Assembly (NCBI RefSeq): GCF_000340215.1
Contig: NW_006921541.1
Span: 3,404,354-3,468,353, forward strand
Length of the DNA stretch: 64,000 nucleotides
Origin: Pseudocercospora fijiensis CIRAD86
Lineage: Eukaryota > Ascomycota > Dothideomycetes > Mycosphaerellales > Mycosphaerellaceae
Direction: 5' to 3'
In this document: positions 1 to 10,869 of the stretch, piece by piece
How the letters are laid out: each line of letters starts with the position of its first letter
Position numbering within the stretch: the first letter of the stretch is position 1
Made by a program: the position numbers and the translations under genes
The notes under the pieces: model-generated
What the model was told of the DNA's origin: nothing
The model's input: only the letters and a program-made list of their open reading frames with translations
Databases searched by the model: none

Positions 1-1160
1 GTTAACTATATACATGCTAGTACTAGAGTCTACAACCTAGTTAGTAGTACGAGTCGCTATAGTAAGCGCTGTAGATGCCGTATTACTAATAGTAATCGCA
101 TTAAAGGCGTAGTTGCCGCCTAAACTAGGTACTAAATCCGGACGTAGATTGTTGTAGAATAAGGGTAGTGTATTCTTAGCAAATAGGCCTTGCGTACTAG
201 GCTAGGGTTGCTATTATTGCTATGTAGTTAGTCTACGCTGCTGCTACTACTATTACTGCACCCCCTTCTTCTTAGCCTTCTGCTACTTACGGCGCAGTCG
301 GTCTTCCTCCTTTAGATAAGAGTCTTATTATAGTAGCGATTAGAAGGGTGCGACCCCTAACAATAGGCGCACTTCTTACGGTTAGACTAATAACTATTCT
401 AGTTGCTTCTACCGCAGCCTCGACTATTGCTATTATTATTATTATTTCCGCGGCTACTACGACCGCTACGGTTCGAGTTACCTCGACTATTGCTATTGCT
501 ATTGCCTTATAGTTGCTAGCGCTAGAGACCGAAGAAACTATTGTATTAGGCCTAGTTCAATTAAGCTATATTCTTATTAAGTAACGCGCTAATAATATTG
601 TTAAGGGTGCTGTCGTTAATAGTATATTCTAAGGCGCGCATCTACTTACGTCGTATCTATACGAAAGCCTCGTAGAACGGTACGATTTGTATAATAAATA
701 TATAGACAGCCTAGTATTAACTAATAGCTAATTTAGTATCCTTTAAGGCACCGAGCTTCTTCTTATATTCGTTATAGAACTTCTTAATGTCCTTGCTATT
801 ATACCGAAGGGTAATATATTCCTAGTAGAGCATAAATTTAGTAGACCTACCTTTACTAGTGTATTTCTTCTTAAGGAAGTCCTATACTTCCTAGGATATA
901 GACAGACTAAGCAGTAATTGTTAAATGTTACTAACACAATTAGGAAAGATCTAGGTACGTGCTATTTAATCTTTAGAGTCCTATTTATCTTAGCGGTCTT
1001 CAAACTCCTTAGAAGACTTACTAGAGGCCTTAGAAAGGGGTCGCTAGCGGGTGCCTTATATATAGCGCTAGACCGACATACCTTTAAGGGCGCCTTTAGC
1101 GGTATACGACTATAATAGGTAATTCTCCTTATTCTTTAGCTTAGGAATGTTGCTTATATA
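1..1160 (-). mobile_element. Copia-type gag remnant, decayed
   Basis: Read on the minus strand from about 1160 downward, one frame gives the start of a Ty1/Copia-type gag (UBN2-like): IPKL..KENYL, then SYTAKGALKGMSV, then near 870-740 KKKYTSKGRSTKFMLY and FYNEYKKKLGALKDTK. Trp and Gln positions are mostly TAG, as expected after RIP. The most intact stretch is 743-937. Lower coordinates continue towards the zinc-knuckle end of gag and leave the window, so pol would lie outside. No LTR could be delimited. The family call rests on remembered gag motifs. Confidence 0.6.
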
Positions 1161-1788
1161 AGCGCTAGAGGTTGTAGGGGGAGCTATTACGGACAGCGAC
1201 GGCGATAATATAGAAAGAGACTATTATAGACTCGTCTTAAGAGGCGGCCGATAGGCGCGCCTAGGTCTTAGTATAGCGGACAGCCGACACTATTGTTATT
1301 AACCGACTCGAGTCGGACTAGCACCTGCTAGAATACTCGAGGGCGGCGGCGGCGACGATAATAGTGTCGGCGCAATTTTTAGTAACGAGCGCTAGCTACG
1401 CAGTAGTCGGAGTAACTATTAGAATACGTATTAAACGTATTGTACGCGTTAGAAACGTAGGGGGCTTATAACTACTTAATATAAACTGTAATGTATTTAG
1501 AAGAGGGCTAATCTATAGGAAGCCTAAAGATAAAGTGCGTAGTTTTAGCCTTAGGCATTATATACGTAATACTATATACTACATACTTTAAGTATAATAA
1601 TAACAATATAATAAATATATTGTATTATAGCCTAATATTTTAAAAATAGAAGAATATACAATCTAGTAGTAACAACTATATTCTATATATTAGCTAAGGA
1701 CTACTAGGCAATAATCTAAGGAGTCCGAGTCCTATATTTTACTATTCTAAGAAAATTAACTAGGGGATTTTAGGAAACTTAGGATCTA
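1161..1788. other. No recognisable gene; AT-rich transposon-derived spacer
   Basis: TA-rich sequence between the Copia gag start and the 5' LTR of the next element. It may hold the leader and LTR of the Copia remnant, but I see no paired LTR and no coding frame. Confidence 0.5.
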
Positions 1789-2097
1789 TATAAGAACCTA
1801 AGCAAGTGAAGTCTCCTATTATGCCTTAGCAAGCCTATATAACAATTATATAATGTTATTACGTATACTACGGTGCTGTCTCGCTAGCGTAAAGCCTACT
1901 TAGTATATACGCGGAAAAGCTTAGTCGCTCGTACGGATATACTCGGTTGCCGGCTCGGTATATATACTATCCGTACGTAGCCTAGTTAATAGTAAACGCT
2001 CTGCCCTGTTCTAAGAAAGGTACGGTTTAGTTCTACTTTCTACTACGGCGATTAGTAGAGGGTATTCTATACGTTGCTATATACCTATTTTCTTATA
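1789..2097 (+). repeat. 5' LTR of outer Gypsy
   Basis: Matches 37333-37641 along its full 309 bp. Nearly all differences are C/T or G/A at CA or TG sites. Preceded by atcta, which is repeated after the 3' LTR. Confidence 0.93.
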
Positions 2098-2189
2098 GTT
2101 CTAAACTGTCTACCCTTCGTAGCGGCCTATAGAACCCCGAAAGATAAACGTAAGTAATCTAAATACGCCGAGCGCGGGAAACGCGTAGA

Positions 2190-3480
2190 ATAATGCCCTA
2201 GGAGCGCCGATAGTATTAGAAAACGACGTAGCGATATAATAAGACGAAGCCGAATATTAGGCGCGCCGAGAAGCGACCTACCTACGGCTCGAACGATTTC
2301 TAGCTAAGTAAGAAGTACTTAGGCTAGAAGTATAGGCTTAAGAAGCTAAGCGAGAGAATACGCGTCTTCGTGCCCTTAGGGACGCCGGCGATACGCTAGC
2401 TCCGAGTAGCGGTACTACCGGCGAGGGTCCTACGAGGACCCTATCCCTAGATAAGGACGAGGACGAGGAAGAATTAGCTAACGAGTCGATTTAGAGGCCT
2501 AAATCTTAGAGAGCTAAATCTGTCTCGTATCGACTACCTTTTTCCGAAAGTGCGCTAAGCGTAGCTACTATACCTAGTATAAGCTACGCAGTCGCTAGTC
2601 TTGCGGCTATTAAGCCTCGCCTAAAGGAACCTAAGCCCTTTAAAGGCGATATAATTAAGGAGTCGAGGCGATTCCTTCGAGAACTTTCTATTACCTTTAT
2701 ACTATCCGGAGCTACCTATTATACGGACGAAAGCAAGGTGCTTTATAGTATTATATATCTCGTAGGCGATACGTAGGAGCGATAGTATAATAAAAATAGC
2801 CTTAAGGACCTATAGAATTATACCTATTAGGACTTTAAAACCTTCTATCGGGACTACGTCGGGGACCCTATAAACCGTATACTAGACGTAACCCTCGAGT
2901 ATAAGGCAGCTCGTTAGCGTAAGGGATAGTTAGTCTAAAGCTTTGCCCTTAAGCTCGTAGTGCTCGAAGACTAACTTAGCGACTATAGCGAGGAGTATAG
3001 GATCCGCTATCTCTTCGTTAAACTCTAGCCGGCGATTCGTAGCGCGATTATTAAATACTATATAGTGCTAACGACGCGTTACGAACTCGTAGAGCTTACG
3101 ACGCGTATCGAGACCCCTAATAAGCTATCTAGCAAACGTAAGGATCGTAACTATAATAAAACCGGAGGTAGTAAAGGCAAGAAGCGTCGATCTAATAGTT
3201 AGGCCTATAAGTAGTAGTTAAATTGCGACCGTAGCGTAGGCGGAAAGTATACGAAGGGCGATAACTCGTAAGGCGGGTATAATATTAGTAAGGTCGAATG
3301 TTATAGCTATCGCTAGAAAGGCTATTATAAGAACGCGTACCCGAACCGCTATTTCTAGAAAGACGACAACCCTACGGTACGTAAGGTAGCCGCTAACGCT
3401 AAAGAGAAGAAGAACGACTCAAAGGCTAAGGAAAAAGACAAGGCATTTCCTAAGAGCTAGGGATAGGTACGGAATCTTAA
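2190..3480 (+). pseudogene. gag of outer Gypsy, RIP-inactivated
   Basis: Upstream of the protease region a broken frame ends in a zinc-knuckle-like segment at about 3295-3350. Read as CYSYR.KGYYKNAYPNRY, it fits C-x2-C-x4-H-x4-C with TGC codons turned to TAC or TAT by RIP. A Lys/Glu-rich tail follows (about 3390-3450). This is the nucleocapsid end of a Gypsy gag. The N-terminal part cannot be aligned by eye, so its limits are approximate. Confidence 0.7.
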
Positions 3481-3539
3481 CTAAGTAGCTTAGTAGTAGT
3501 AGTACCTACGGGACGCGTACGCGGAGCAATCGTTACGTA

Positions 3540-6500
3540 AGAAGGGAAAGTGTCCGTCGAATGCTTATTAGATAATGCTACTAATATTAATATAGTATCT
3601 TAAGAATTCGTTCTACGATACTAGCCTTAGCGGATTATTAATACCGTACTACCTAGTACCGACAGTTTCTAGGGCGACTAAGGATACTACTATAGAGCGT
3701 ATTATTTGCGCTTACGGATCGCCGACTCTATAGGCTAAGAACGTATTACTACCGGAGTGTTCTACGCTTTCGAGATATCCCTCCCTAATATTATTCTTAG
3801 TAGGCCTTAGAGGCGCGATTAAAAGGTAATCGTCGATAGCTCGACGGATGCCTAGACCTATAGGAACGAAGCCGTAGCGCGTACGATACGTATACGGGAA
3901 CTATAGGAATTCTAGAAGGATATACGTAACGCTCTATATATATATACGATTAGCGTTCGCTAACTTCGCGATATCGCTAAGGGTTCCTCCTTGCTAGAAG
4001 AATTTAAAGACTTCGAAGACGTCTTTACTATAATACCCGAAGCGCGACGTAAGCTCCCCGAAGATATAGAGTATACGATCGACCTAATCCCCGGAACGAA
4101 GCCGCCTTATAAACCTCTCTACTATTCTTTAGGAAGAGAGCTTAGCGACCTTCGTAATTACCTAAGCTTAGCCTTAGAGAATAATTAGATCTAGCTTAGT
4201 ATAAGCGAGGCGGGTACGCCGATCCTATTCGTACTAAAGAAGGATAGTAGTCTAAGACTCTACGTCGATTATAGGGGGCTAAACGAGATTACTATTAAAA
4301 ATCGTTACCCCCTGCCTCTTATTAGCGAAACGCTTAATAGGCTTAAGGACGCCGAATAGTATACGTCCTTAGACCTATAGGATACGTATTATCGTATCTA
4401 TATTAAGCGAGGCGACGAGTAGAAGACTACGTTCCGTACGCGGTACGGGTACTTCGAGTATAAGGTAATGCCTTTTAGGCTTACTAATACTCCTACTACG
4501 TTCTAAGGATATATTAATAGGGCGTTAGCTAGCCTTATTAATATTTGCTATATCGTCTACCTTAACGATATTCTTATTTATAGCAAAACGCGAGAGGACT
4601 ATATACGAGACGTACGCGCTATCCTTACGCGGCTCCGGAAGTTCGCCTTATATACGAATAGAAAGAAATGTTCCTTCTAGAAGAAAGAAGTCGAATTCCT
4701 CGGGTTTATCGTTAGTACCGAAGGCGTATCGATAGATTAGCGTAGGGTAAACGCTATTACTAAGTAGCCTCGCCTATTAACGCTAAAGGAGGTTTAATCC
4801 TTCCTTAGATTCTACAACTTCTATCGGAGGTTTATTCTAAATTACTCCCGAATCGTTATACCGCTAACTGCCCTATTAAAAGGCGCCGTAAATAGCCGGA
4901 AGCTAGGTTAGGTCTAGTAGGGCGAAAGCGAGGAGCAAGCGTTCCGCTAGCTAAAGGCTGCCTTTAGCTCGGCCTCGATATTACGATACTATAATCCTAC
5001 GAAGCCCCTACGTATCGAAACCGATACCTCTACGTTCGCCTTAGTAGGGATTATATTACAATAGAGCGAAGATAGGAATTAGCACCCTATTACCTTCTAG
5101 TTACGAAAAATAGTCCTAGCCGAGACGAATTATAAGACCTATAACTAGGAGCTCCTAGCGGTTGTCGAGTCCTTTAAGTATTAGCGCCCGTACCTCGACG
5201 GCGCTTAGTATACGACCTGCGTAGTTAACACGTTATCGACTACGCTAATCTTAAGGGCTTTATAAAGATAAAGTAGCTTATCGGAAAGTAGGTAAGATAG
5301 GCAACCTTCCTTATACCTTTTAACTTTACTATTAAACATCGGGCTAGTAAGCGAAATCTAGCCGATATACCTTCGCGACGTAGCGACTATAAAAGCGAGT
5401 CGTAGGCAGCGAACAATCTTCTCTCTATATTATAGTCGAAACTAGCTCTATAGTTAAATCTGCCCGAGGATATCGAGCCGATTATAAAACGCATCTCTAT
5501 TATATATATAGGGATGCGAGACGCTAGTATAGCGCTAGCGGAACGCAAGAGTTTTATTAGCAGTCCCGTAAGAGTAGCGGCTACTATCGTTAGGAATAAC
5601 GGGCCCTACTACGAGACGCCTAATATAATCCTTAGTTTTGTACGTACTTTATAATAGCTAGAGTAAGCGAGAGGAGGAGGCTTATACGAGACAAGCTTAC
5701 CGTCGGGTAGCTTAGGCTCTTTAAGTAGTTCTAACCTCCCGGCTAGCTATTTACGTCGTAGTAACCTTATCTATTACGGCGATGCGCTATATATCCCTAA
5801 GGACTACGTATTACGTACGTAGCTAATATGTATATACTACGACGACCCTTTAGCTAGACACTTTAGTATAGCTAAGACTATAGACCTAATACGCCGAAAG
5901 TACTTCTAGCCGAAAATAGCCGAGGATATTGCGGCCTATATCCGTACCTATAGAATCTGTTAATAGTCGAAGGCGAAACGCTATCGCCTATATAGCGAGC
6001 TCGCTACTCTACCTATACCGACCCGACCTTAGTAAGAATTAACGATAAACTTTATTACCGATCTCCCGCCGAGTAAGCTCGGTGCCTACGTATATACTAC
6101 GATCCTCGTAATAGTCGACCGCTATACGAAGATAAGCCTCTTTATCCTAACGACGAAGAAGTATATAGTAGTAGAACTCGCGGATATCCTTTAAAGGGAG
6201 GTAATTAGGCGTTTTAGAGTACTATTAGGCATTATTAGCGATCGTAGATCGCTTTTTACTAGCTAGTTTTAGAGCGACTTCTGCTTTAAAGCGTATATAA
6301 AGCGTAGGCTTAGTATAGCCTTCTACCCTTAGACCGACGGGTAAACCGAACGCGCGAATTAGACCCTCGAGCAATACCTTCGATACTATTACTCTAAGAA
6401 TTAGGATAATTAGGCTAAACTGTTGCCTTAGGCGGAGTTTGCCTACAATAATAGCGTTTATCCTACGTTGCGTATAAGCCCCTTTAAGATGCTCTACGGC

Positions 6501-6969
6501 TTTAACCCTAATTTAATACTAAGCGTAAATAAGCTACTAGCTCGGGACGAGCTAACTAAGGGAAGGGCACTAGTAGCTATCGACGCTACGGAGCGACTAC
6601 GACAAGTATATAAAACGCTTACGGAACGCTAGTAGAAAGTAGTAGAATACTAGGCTAAGTAATACAATGTATACTATACTACTAAGATATATAGTATAGG
6701 TAACTTAGTCTTACTATCGACAAAGAATATTAGCTTAGATATCCTAAAGAAGAAACTTAGCCCGAAGTATATAGGGCCTTTCTGTATTATTAACGTAGTC
6801 GGAGCGTAGGCGTACCGCCTAGCACTACCGTTAAGTACGAAGATCTATAATGTTTTCTATATTTCCCTCCTCGAGCCTTAGTATAGGCGCAATAGCGAGG
6901 AATATAAGATAAGTATGCCCGTCGCTAAAGGTAATAAGTAGTAGGTAGAAACAATCGTAGCAAAGAAGA
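3540..6969 (+). pseudogene. pol of outer Gypsy (PR-RT-RH-IN), interrupted in the chromodomain
   Basis: Protease motif LLDNATN at about 3560. Reverse transcriptase at about 4200-4700, with [19 protein letters not shown] and the catalytic box as YLNDILIYS (normally YLDD). RNase H near 4980-5170 (YYNPTKPLRIETDTS). Integrase at about 5850-6520, with RRKYFWPK, FITDLPPSK and DGQTERANQTLEQYLRYYY. The cleanest open stretch is 3991-4188. The integrase C-terminus runs into a chromodomain whose first strand (TIVAKKI) ends at 6969, where the hAT entered. The frame resumes at 34812. Dozens of TAG codons make it a pseudogene. Confidence 0.88.
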
Positions 6970-6989
6970 TAGACCCCGTAGTAGTTCGG
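6970..6989 (+). repeat. Left terminal inverted repeat of large hAT
   Basis: Exact inverted match to 34784-34803. Preceded by target duplication aaagaaga. Confidence 0.92.
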
Positions 6990-7117
6990 TTTCCGAACTA
7001 CTAAACGTATATAGTTTGGTTTCTTAGCGGCGAACTAGCTCCCTAGTTCCGGTTTGGTTTTTTCGAACTATATAGATTCCTAGTTTAAACTAGAGACTGT
7101 ATTGGTTTTACTATAAG

Positions 7118-7405
7118 GACACTCTTATTCGACTGCCGGCTACGATTGCCGGCTATAATAGTAACTCTGTTATATTTACTACGCTCTTTTACCGTTGCTA
7201 GGGCGTAGTTGCCGTTACTAGGGCGTAGTTGCTATTGCTAGGGCGTAGTTTTGCTACAAGGACACTCTTATTCGACTGCCGGCTACGATTGCCGGCTATA
7301 ATAGTTACTAGGTTGTATTTACTACGCTTTATTACCGTTGCTAGGGCGTAGTTGCCGTTACTAGGGCGTAGTTGCTATTACTAGGGCGTAGTTACCGTAG
7401 TTGCG
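7118..7405 (+). repeat. Subterminal repeat cluster, unit A
   Basis: Two copies of a roughly 140-bp block begin with aaggacactcttattcgac (about 7118 and 7256). Each ends in tandem 19-20-bp units with core ctagggcgtagttgc. GCCGGCTA motifs sit inside. Subterminal repeats of hAT elements are known as transposase binding sites, which is a plausible role here. The equivalent cluster in unit B is about 11017-11330. Confidence 0.75.
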
Positions 7406-7559
7406 AAAGCTTACCTATATAACGTTACGTAGGCGGTAACAATTAGGGCTTCGCGATATTCTTATACTTTTAACTTCTTCCTCTATACCTATACCGATAA
7501 TAACTACTATACGCTACGCCCCCGCCCCTTTCCCTTATAATAGTAAGAGAGAAGCGCGC

Positions 7560-8995
7560 CGCGCGCTAAATAGAAAATAGAACTAAAGACCGCGAGTTTG
7601 TTTTACCTAAGCGTCTAACTAAAAAGCGTAAGACTAAAGAGGAGTACTCTACGAAGAAGAATTCCGTACGAGACCGCGAGAGAAAGGAGAAGATAGATAA
7701 GGATAAAAGAGCTAAGGATAAGAGAAGAAAGGCGCGGAATAAGGCATTCTATCGATAGCTAGCGCCTATAGAAAAAAGTAAAGGTTAGAATAAGAAGACA
7801 ACCTAAGAGAAGGCTAAGAGGAGGAAAGAATTACGGCTAGTTTTCGAGCGTAAAGTTCTAGTAGCGTAAGTTAATCTAGCTAGCGGCCGTAGCTAGTAGC
7901 TATAGCCGGTAGCCGTAGCCGGTAGCTATAGCCGGTATATTTTTCTTTACTACGTTAACTAAAAGCATTTAGACCTATAGCCGCTATCTCTATCGATACG
8001 ACCGATAGTAACGGAGATGTTTAGATAGCCGAGAACAATAATACTAGAGTTTAGGATACCGCGATAGAGCTTAATACTACGAATAAAGGAACTAAAAAAA
8101 GCGAGGAGATACTATACGTCGATCTAGTAACAGGTATAGTCTTAGAGCCTAACGCTATAGACGATAAGCGCTAGGAATAAATCGAGTATAGTTAAAGAGA
8201 CGAGATACTAGTAAAGGGCTAAGGTATAAGTCCTATTAATCTAGAAAATTATAGTTAAAGCTACTACGAAAAGCTAGTAAGGATTAGAATCGAGACTAGT
8301 CGTCTTTATATCCTCGATATAGAGTAGAAGTTTCTTTATTAGTATTAGAGCGAAGCCTTTACGTCTATAAAGGTAAAGTAGCTTGCGATTAATGCGATCG
8401 GGGCTAGGTATCTAAGGACGGTAGAAGTATTACTATAGGAGGAAGGGGTATAGGTAATTATTCTATACTCGGCATATATAGCCGGCGTTCGTAGCCGGCA
8501 GATACTAACAGTTAAATAGAAAGCATTTCTCGAAGGCAGAGTGCTACTACTATATAAAATCTTTACTAAGGCAGAGAGGGCTTATATCCGGAATCTAAGC
8601 TACTAGTAGGATAGGTTAGCGTTAGAATTCTCTAAATCTCTATATAAGCCTCCGAAGGATTACCTATTTTAGCGATACGGCTTTATCTAGACTACTCCGT
8701 AGATACCCGAAGAAGCTCGAGCGCTCTTTAAGATCTTTACTAAGAAGCGGAAGGAGTTCGAGGATTAGGATTAGTTAATAGAGCTATTAGTTAGTCTTAG
8801 GTTTCGTAGTTAGACTCGGCCTAAGTATTTACTTATCGAGTGTCTTATACCGAAAGAGGATAGATTAAGACTAAAAACGAGCTTAGATTCGTTAGGTATA
8901 GTAGCTCGGTTCCGTTAGTAGGAGAGAGCCGCCGTATAGAAGGCAAAATTTAGGCAGTTAGGGTAGCTAGGAAAGAAATTCTAGTAGTTAGGCTA
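7560..8995 (+). pseudogene. Accessory basic ORF of large hAT, unit A (unrecognised)
   Basis: One frame over about 7585-7865 is extremely Lys/Arg-rich (for example LPKRLTKKRKTKEEYSTKKN and KDKRAKDKRRKARNKAFY). A likely intron follows: donor GTAAGT at 7866, branch-like ttaactaa, acceptor AG at 7972. The frame then continues (SEEILYVDLVTGIVLEPNAI, then AFLEGRVLLLYKIFTKAERAYIRNL, then LRLKTSLDSLGIVARF). Its only stops are TAG/TAA at Gln/Trp-like places. A second possible intron (8448 or 8454 to 8519) has branch TACTAAC. The product would be about 430 residues. It lies upstream of the transposase on the same strand. I do not recognise the family. Confidence 0.55.
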
Positions 8996-9056
8996 GCTAG
9001 GGTAGCTAGGAAAAAAAATCTAGTAGTTAGGTAGCTAGGAAACAAAAAAAAAGGTA
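8940..9056 (+). repeat. Minisatellite between accessory ORF and transposase
   Basis: Three imperfect units of about 29 bp built on ctagtagttaggtagctaggaaa, also present in unit B at about 12872-12978 with one unit shortened. It lies at the 3' end of the accessory ORF. Confidence 0.7.
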
Positions 9057-9199
9057 GCTAGCTATTTACTACCTAGCTATTCCTAACGATACGATACTAT
9101 AAAAGAAAGGGTATTTCCCTATAGCTACTAGTACACATCTACCACTCCTAAGTCCTAAGTCCTTACCTTACCGTACGAAACCTTAAAATATACCGACCG

Positions 9200-10869
9200 A
9201 CATTGCATATATACTAGGCGCTATACTAGGAAGGGTAATAACGAGACGATAGTCGAAACAGTCTAGTATACGAGCGAGATTGCGACAACGTCGAAAGGAG
9301 GTCGTATACTTACCTTCGAGCCTATCGAGTCCTAGACGACGATTAGGGCTAGATTTATCCTCTCCGAATCCTAGTAGTAGGAATTTATTATAGGGTACTA
9401 CTACCTAGTCCTTACCTTTATAGAGTCTAAGTAGAAGGTTGTTCGGAGATATAAGAATATCGAGTATTAACCCGGAAATCTTCGAAAAGGCTAGCTAGGC
9501 GTATCTTTAGAAACCCGAGTATATAGAGCAGTTTAGTTAGTAGGTCTGTAAGATATAGTTCCCTTTATACTTACGTTCGAAGGAGTGTAAACTCCGGAAG
9601 TACTCGATACGATAGGGGAGTAAGGAGCGAACGGATATATTCTAGAAGTTCTTTATAGAGGGGGCATTGTACCGTTATACGACTTCTCGACTTAAAGGTT
9701 AACTAGTAATTGTCTGTAACTTCTACGGTTTAATCTTAAAATACCTAAAACTAGGGGATAGGAACTTATCGCCTACGAACTATCTCTATTCTAAATAGTA
9801 TCGGGAATCTTAAGGAGAGAGGAGAGTTAATATAGATATAGCGTTCTAGAAAGAGGTACGTCTTCTAAAATGCCGGCTATAGCTGCCGGCTATAGCTACC
9901 GGCTATAGCTACCGGCTATAGATTCCGGCTATAGATTCCGGCTACTTAAATCAACCGTAGAGGTCTAGCTAATTATTATAGGCTATGCTTAAGGAAGCTC
10001 TAGGATTAAAGGCTACCGATTTCTCCCCCGAAGACTTTAAGCAACTAGTAAACGAAATGCTAGCTATAAACGGTCTTCCGGAAGACTTCTACGAAAGGGA
10101 GTCTATATAGAAGATATACCTATATCTTATAAACTACCCTCCCCTATTTCTCGGCGCGATAACCTAGCGTATTATATTCGAAAAGAACAAAGAGGCTACG
10201 TTAGACGATATTTAGGAGATCCTCCGTAATACTCGCCGAGTAGCTATTACTATCGATGGCTAGTTAAGCCGGACTATAAGAGCCTCCTTCCTCTCGATTA
10301 TACTATACTTTATTAATTCGGATTAGAAACTCTAGGAACTTATAATCGGATTCCCTAAAATTCTAGGTTCCTATACTAGTAAGGATATAGCGAAGCTTGT
10401 CTATACGGTAATAGATAGGGTTAGCGTAATAACGAAACTAATCTCGATTACTACGGACAACGCTAGTAATAATCGAATATTGTATAAGGCGTTGTATATA
10501 CAATTTACTCGCATATATCTTTAAAATTACTAATTGTATCGATAGGGTCGAGTATATAGAGGAGATTACAAGGTCTACAATCTAGCTTAATCTTCCGAAT
10601 ATTAAGCTCGCTACGATTCCGGATACGTACGACAATACGTACGATAATAACGATAAAGAGGAGCCTATTAATAGCCCTAGCCCTATTAAATCGGAGCCGA
10701 CGTCGTTGCTAGTTGCATCCCTATAGAAGTTTCCCTACCTCGCTTATATAGTTCAAATCGCGATCCGAGCCCTCTTTAAGACGCTTAAAATTGCACTATT
10801 AAACGACGACTAATAGAAGATCCTAGATAAGGATAAAGCAAAGTCGAAAGTCGAGAAACTTATTATAGT
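9200..10869 (+). pseudogene. hAT transposase, 5' part, truncated by unit B
   Basis: Two exons are readable around a 126-nt intron (9856-9981, GTACGT to ATTATAG). The catalytic-core region reads EATLDDI.EILRNTRRVAIT, SFLSIILYFINSD and LISITTDNASNN, which match the hAT transposase core up to the conserved TTDNASNN block. A further short intron lies near 10490-10545. The frame goes on through FPYLAYIVQIAIRALFKTLK, the hAT CxxH-region equivalent, and is cut at 10869 by the next left end. The dimerisation half is absent from this copy. Confidence 0.82.

Larger units (their letters stand above)
6970..10869 (+). repeat. Tandem 5' unit A of large hAT
   Basis: This 3900-bp left part of the element, from the TIR to the middle of the transposase gene, is repeated as 10870-14781. 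The copies differ mainly by CA/TG versus TA changes plus small indels. Unit A ends abruptly in attatagt, where unit B's left TIR begins. The sequence that should follow is present only after unit B (14782 onward). Confidence 0.9.
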
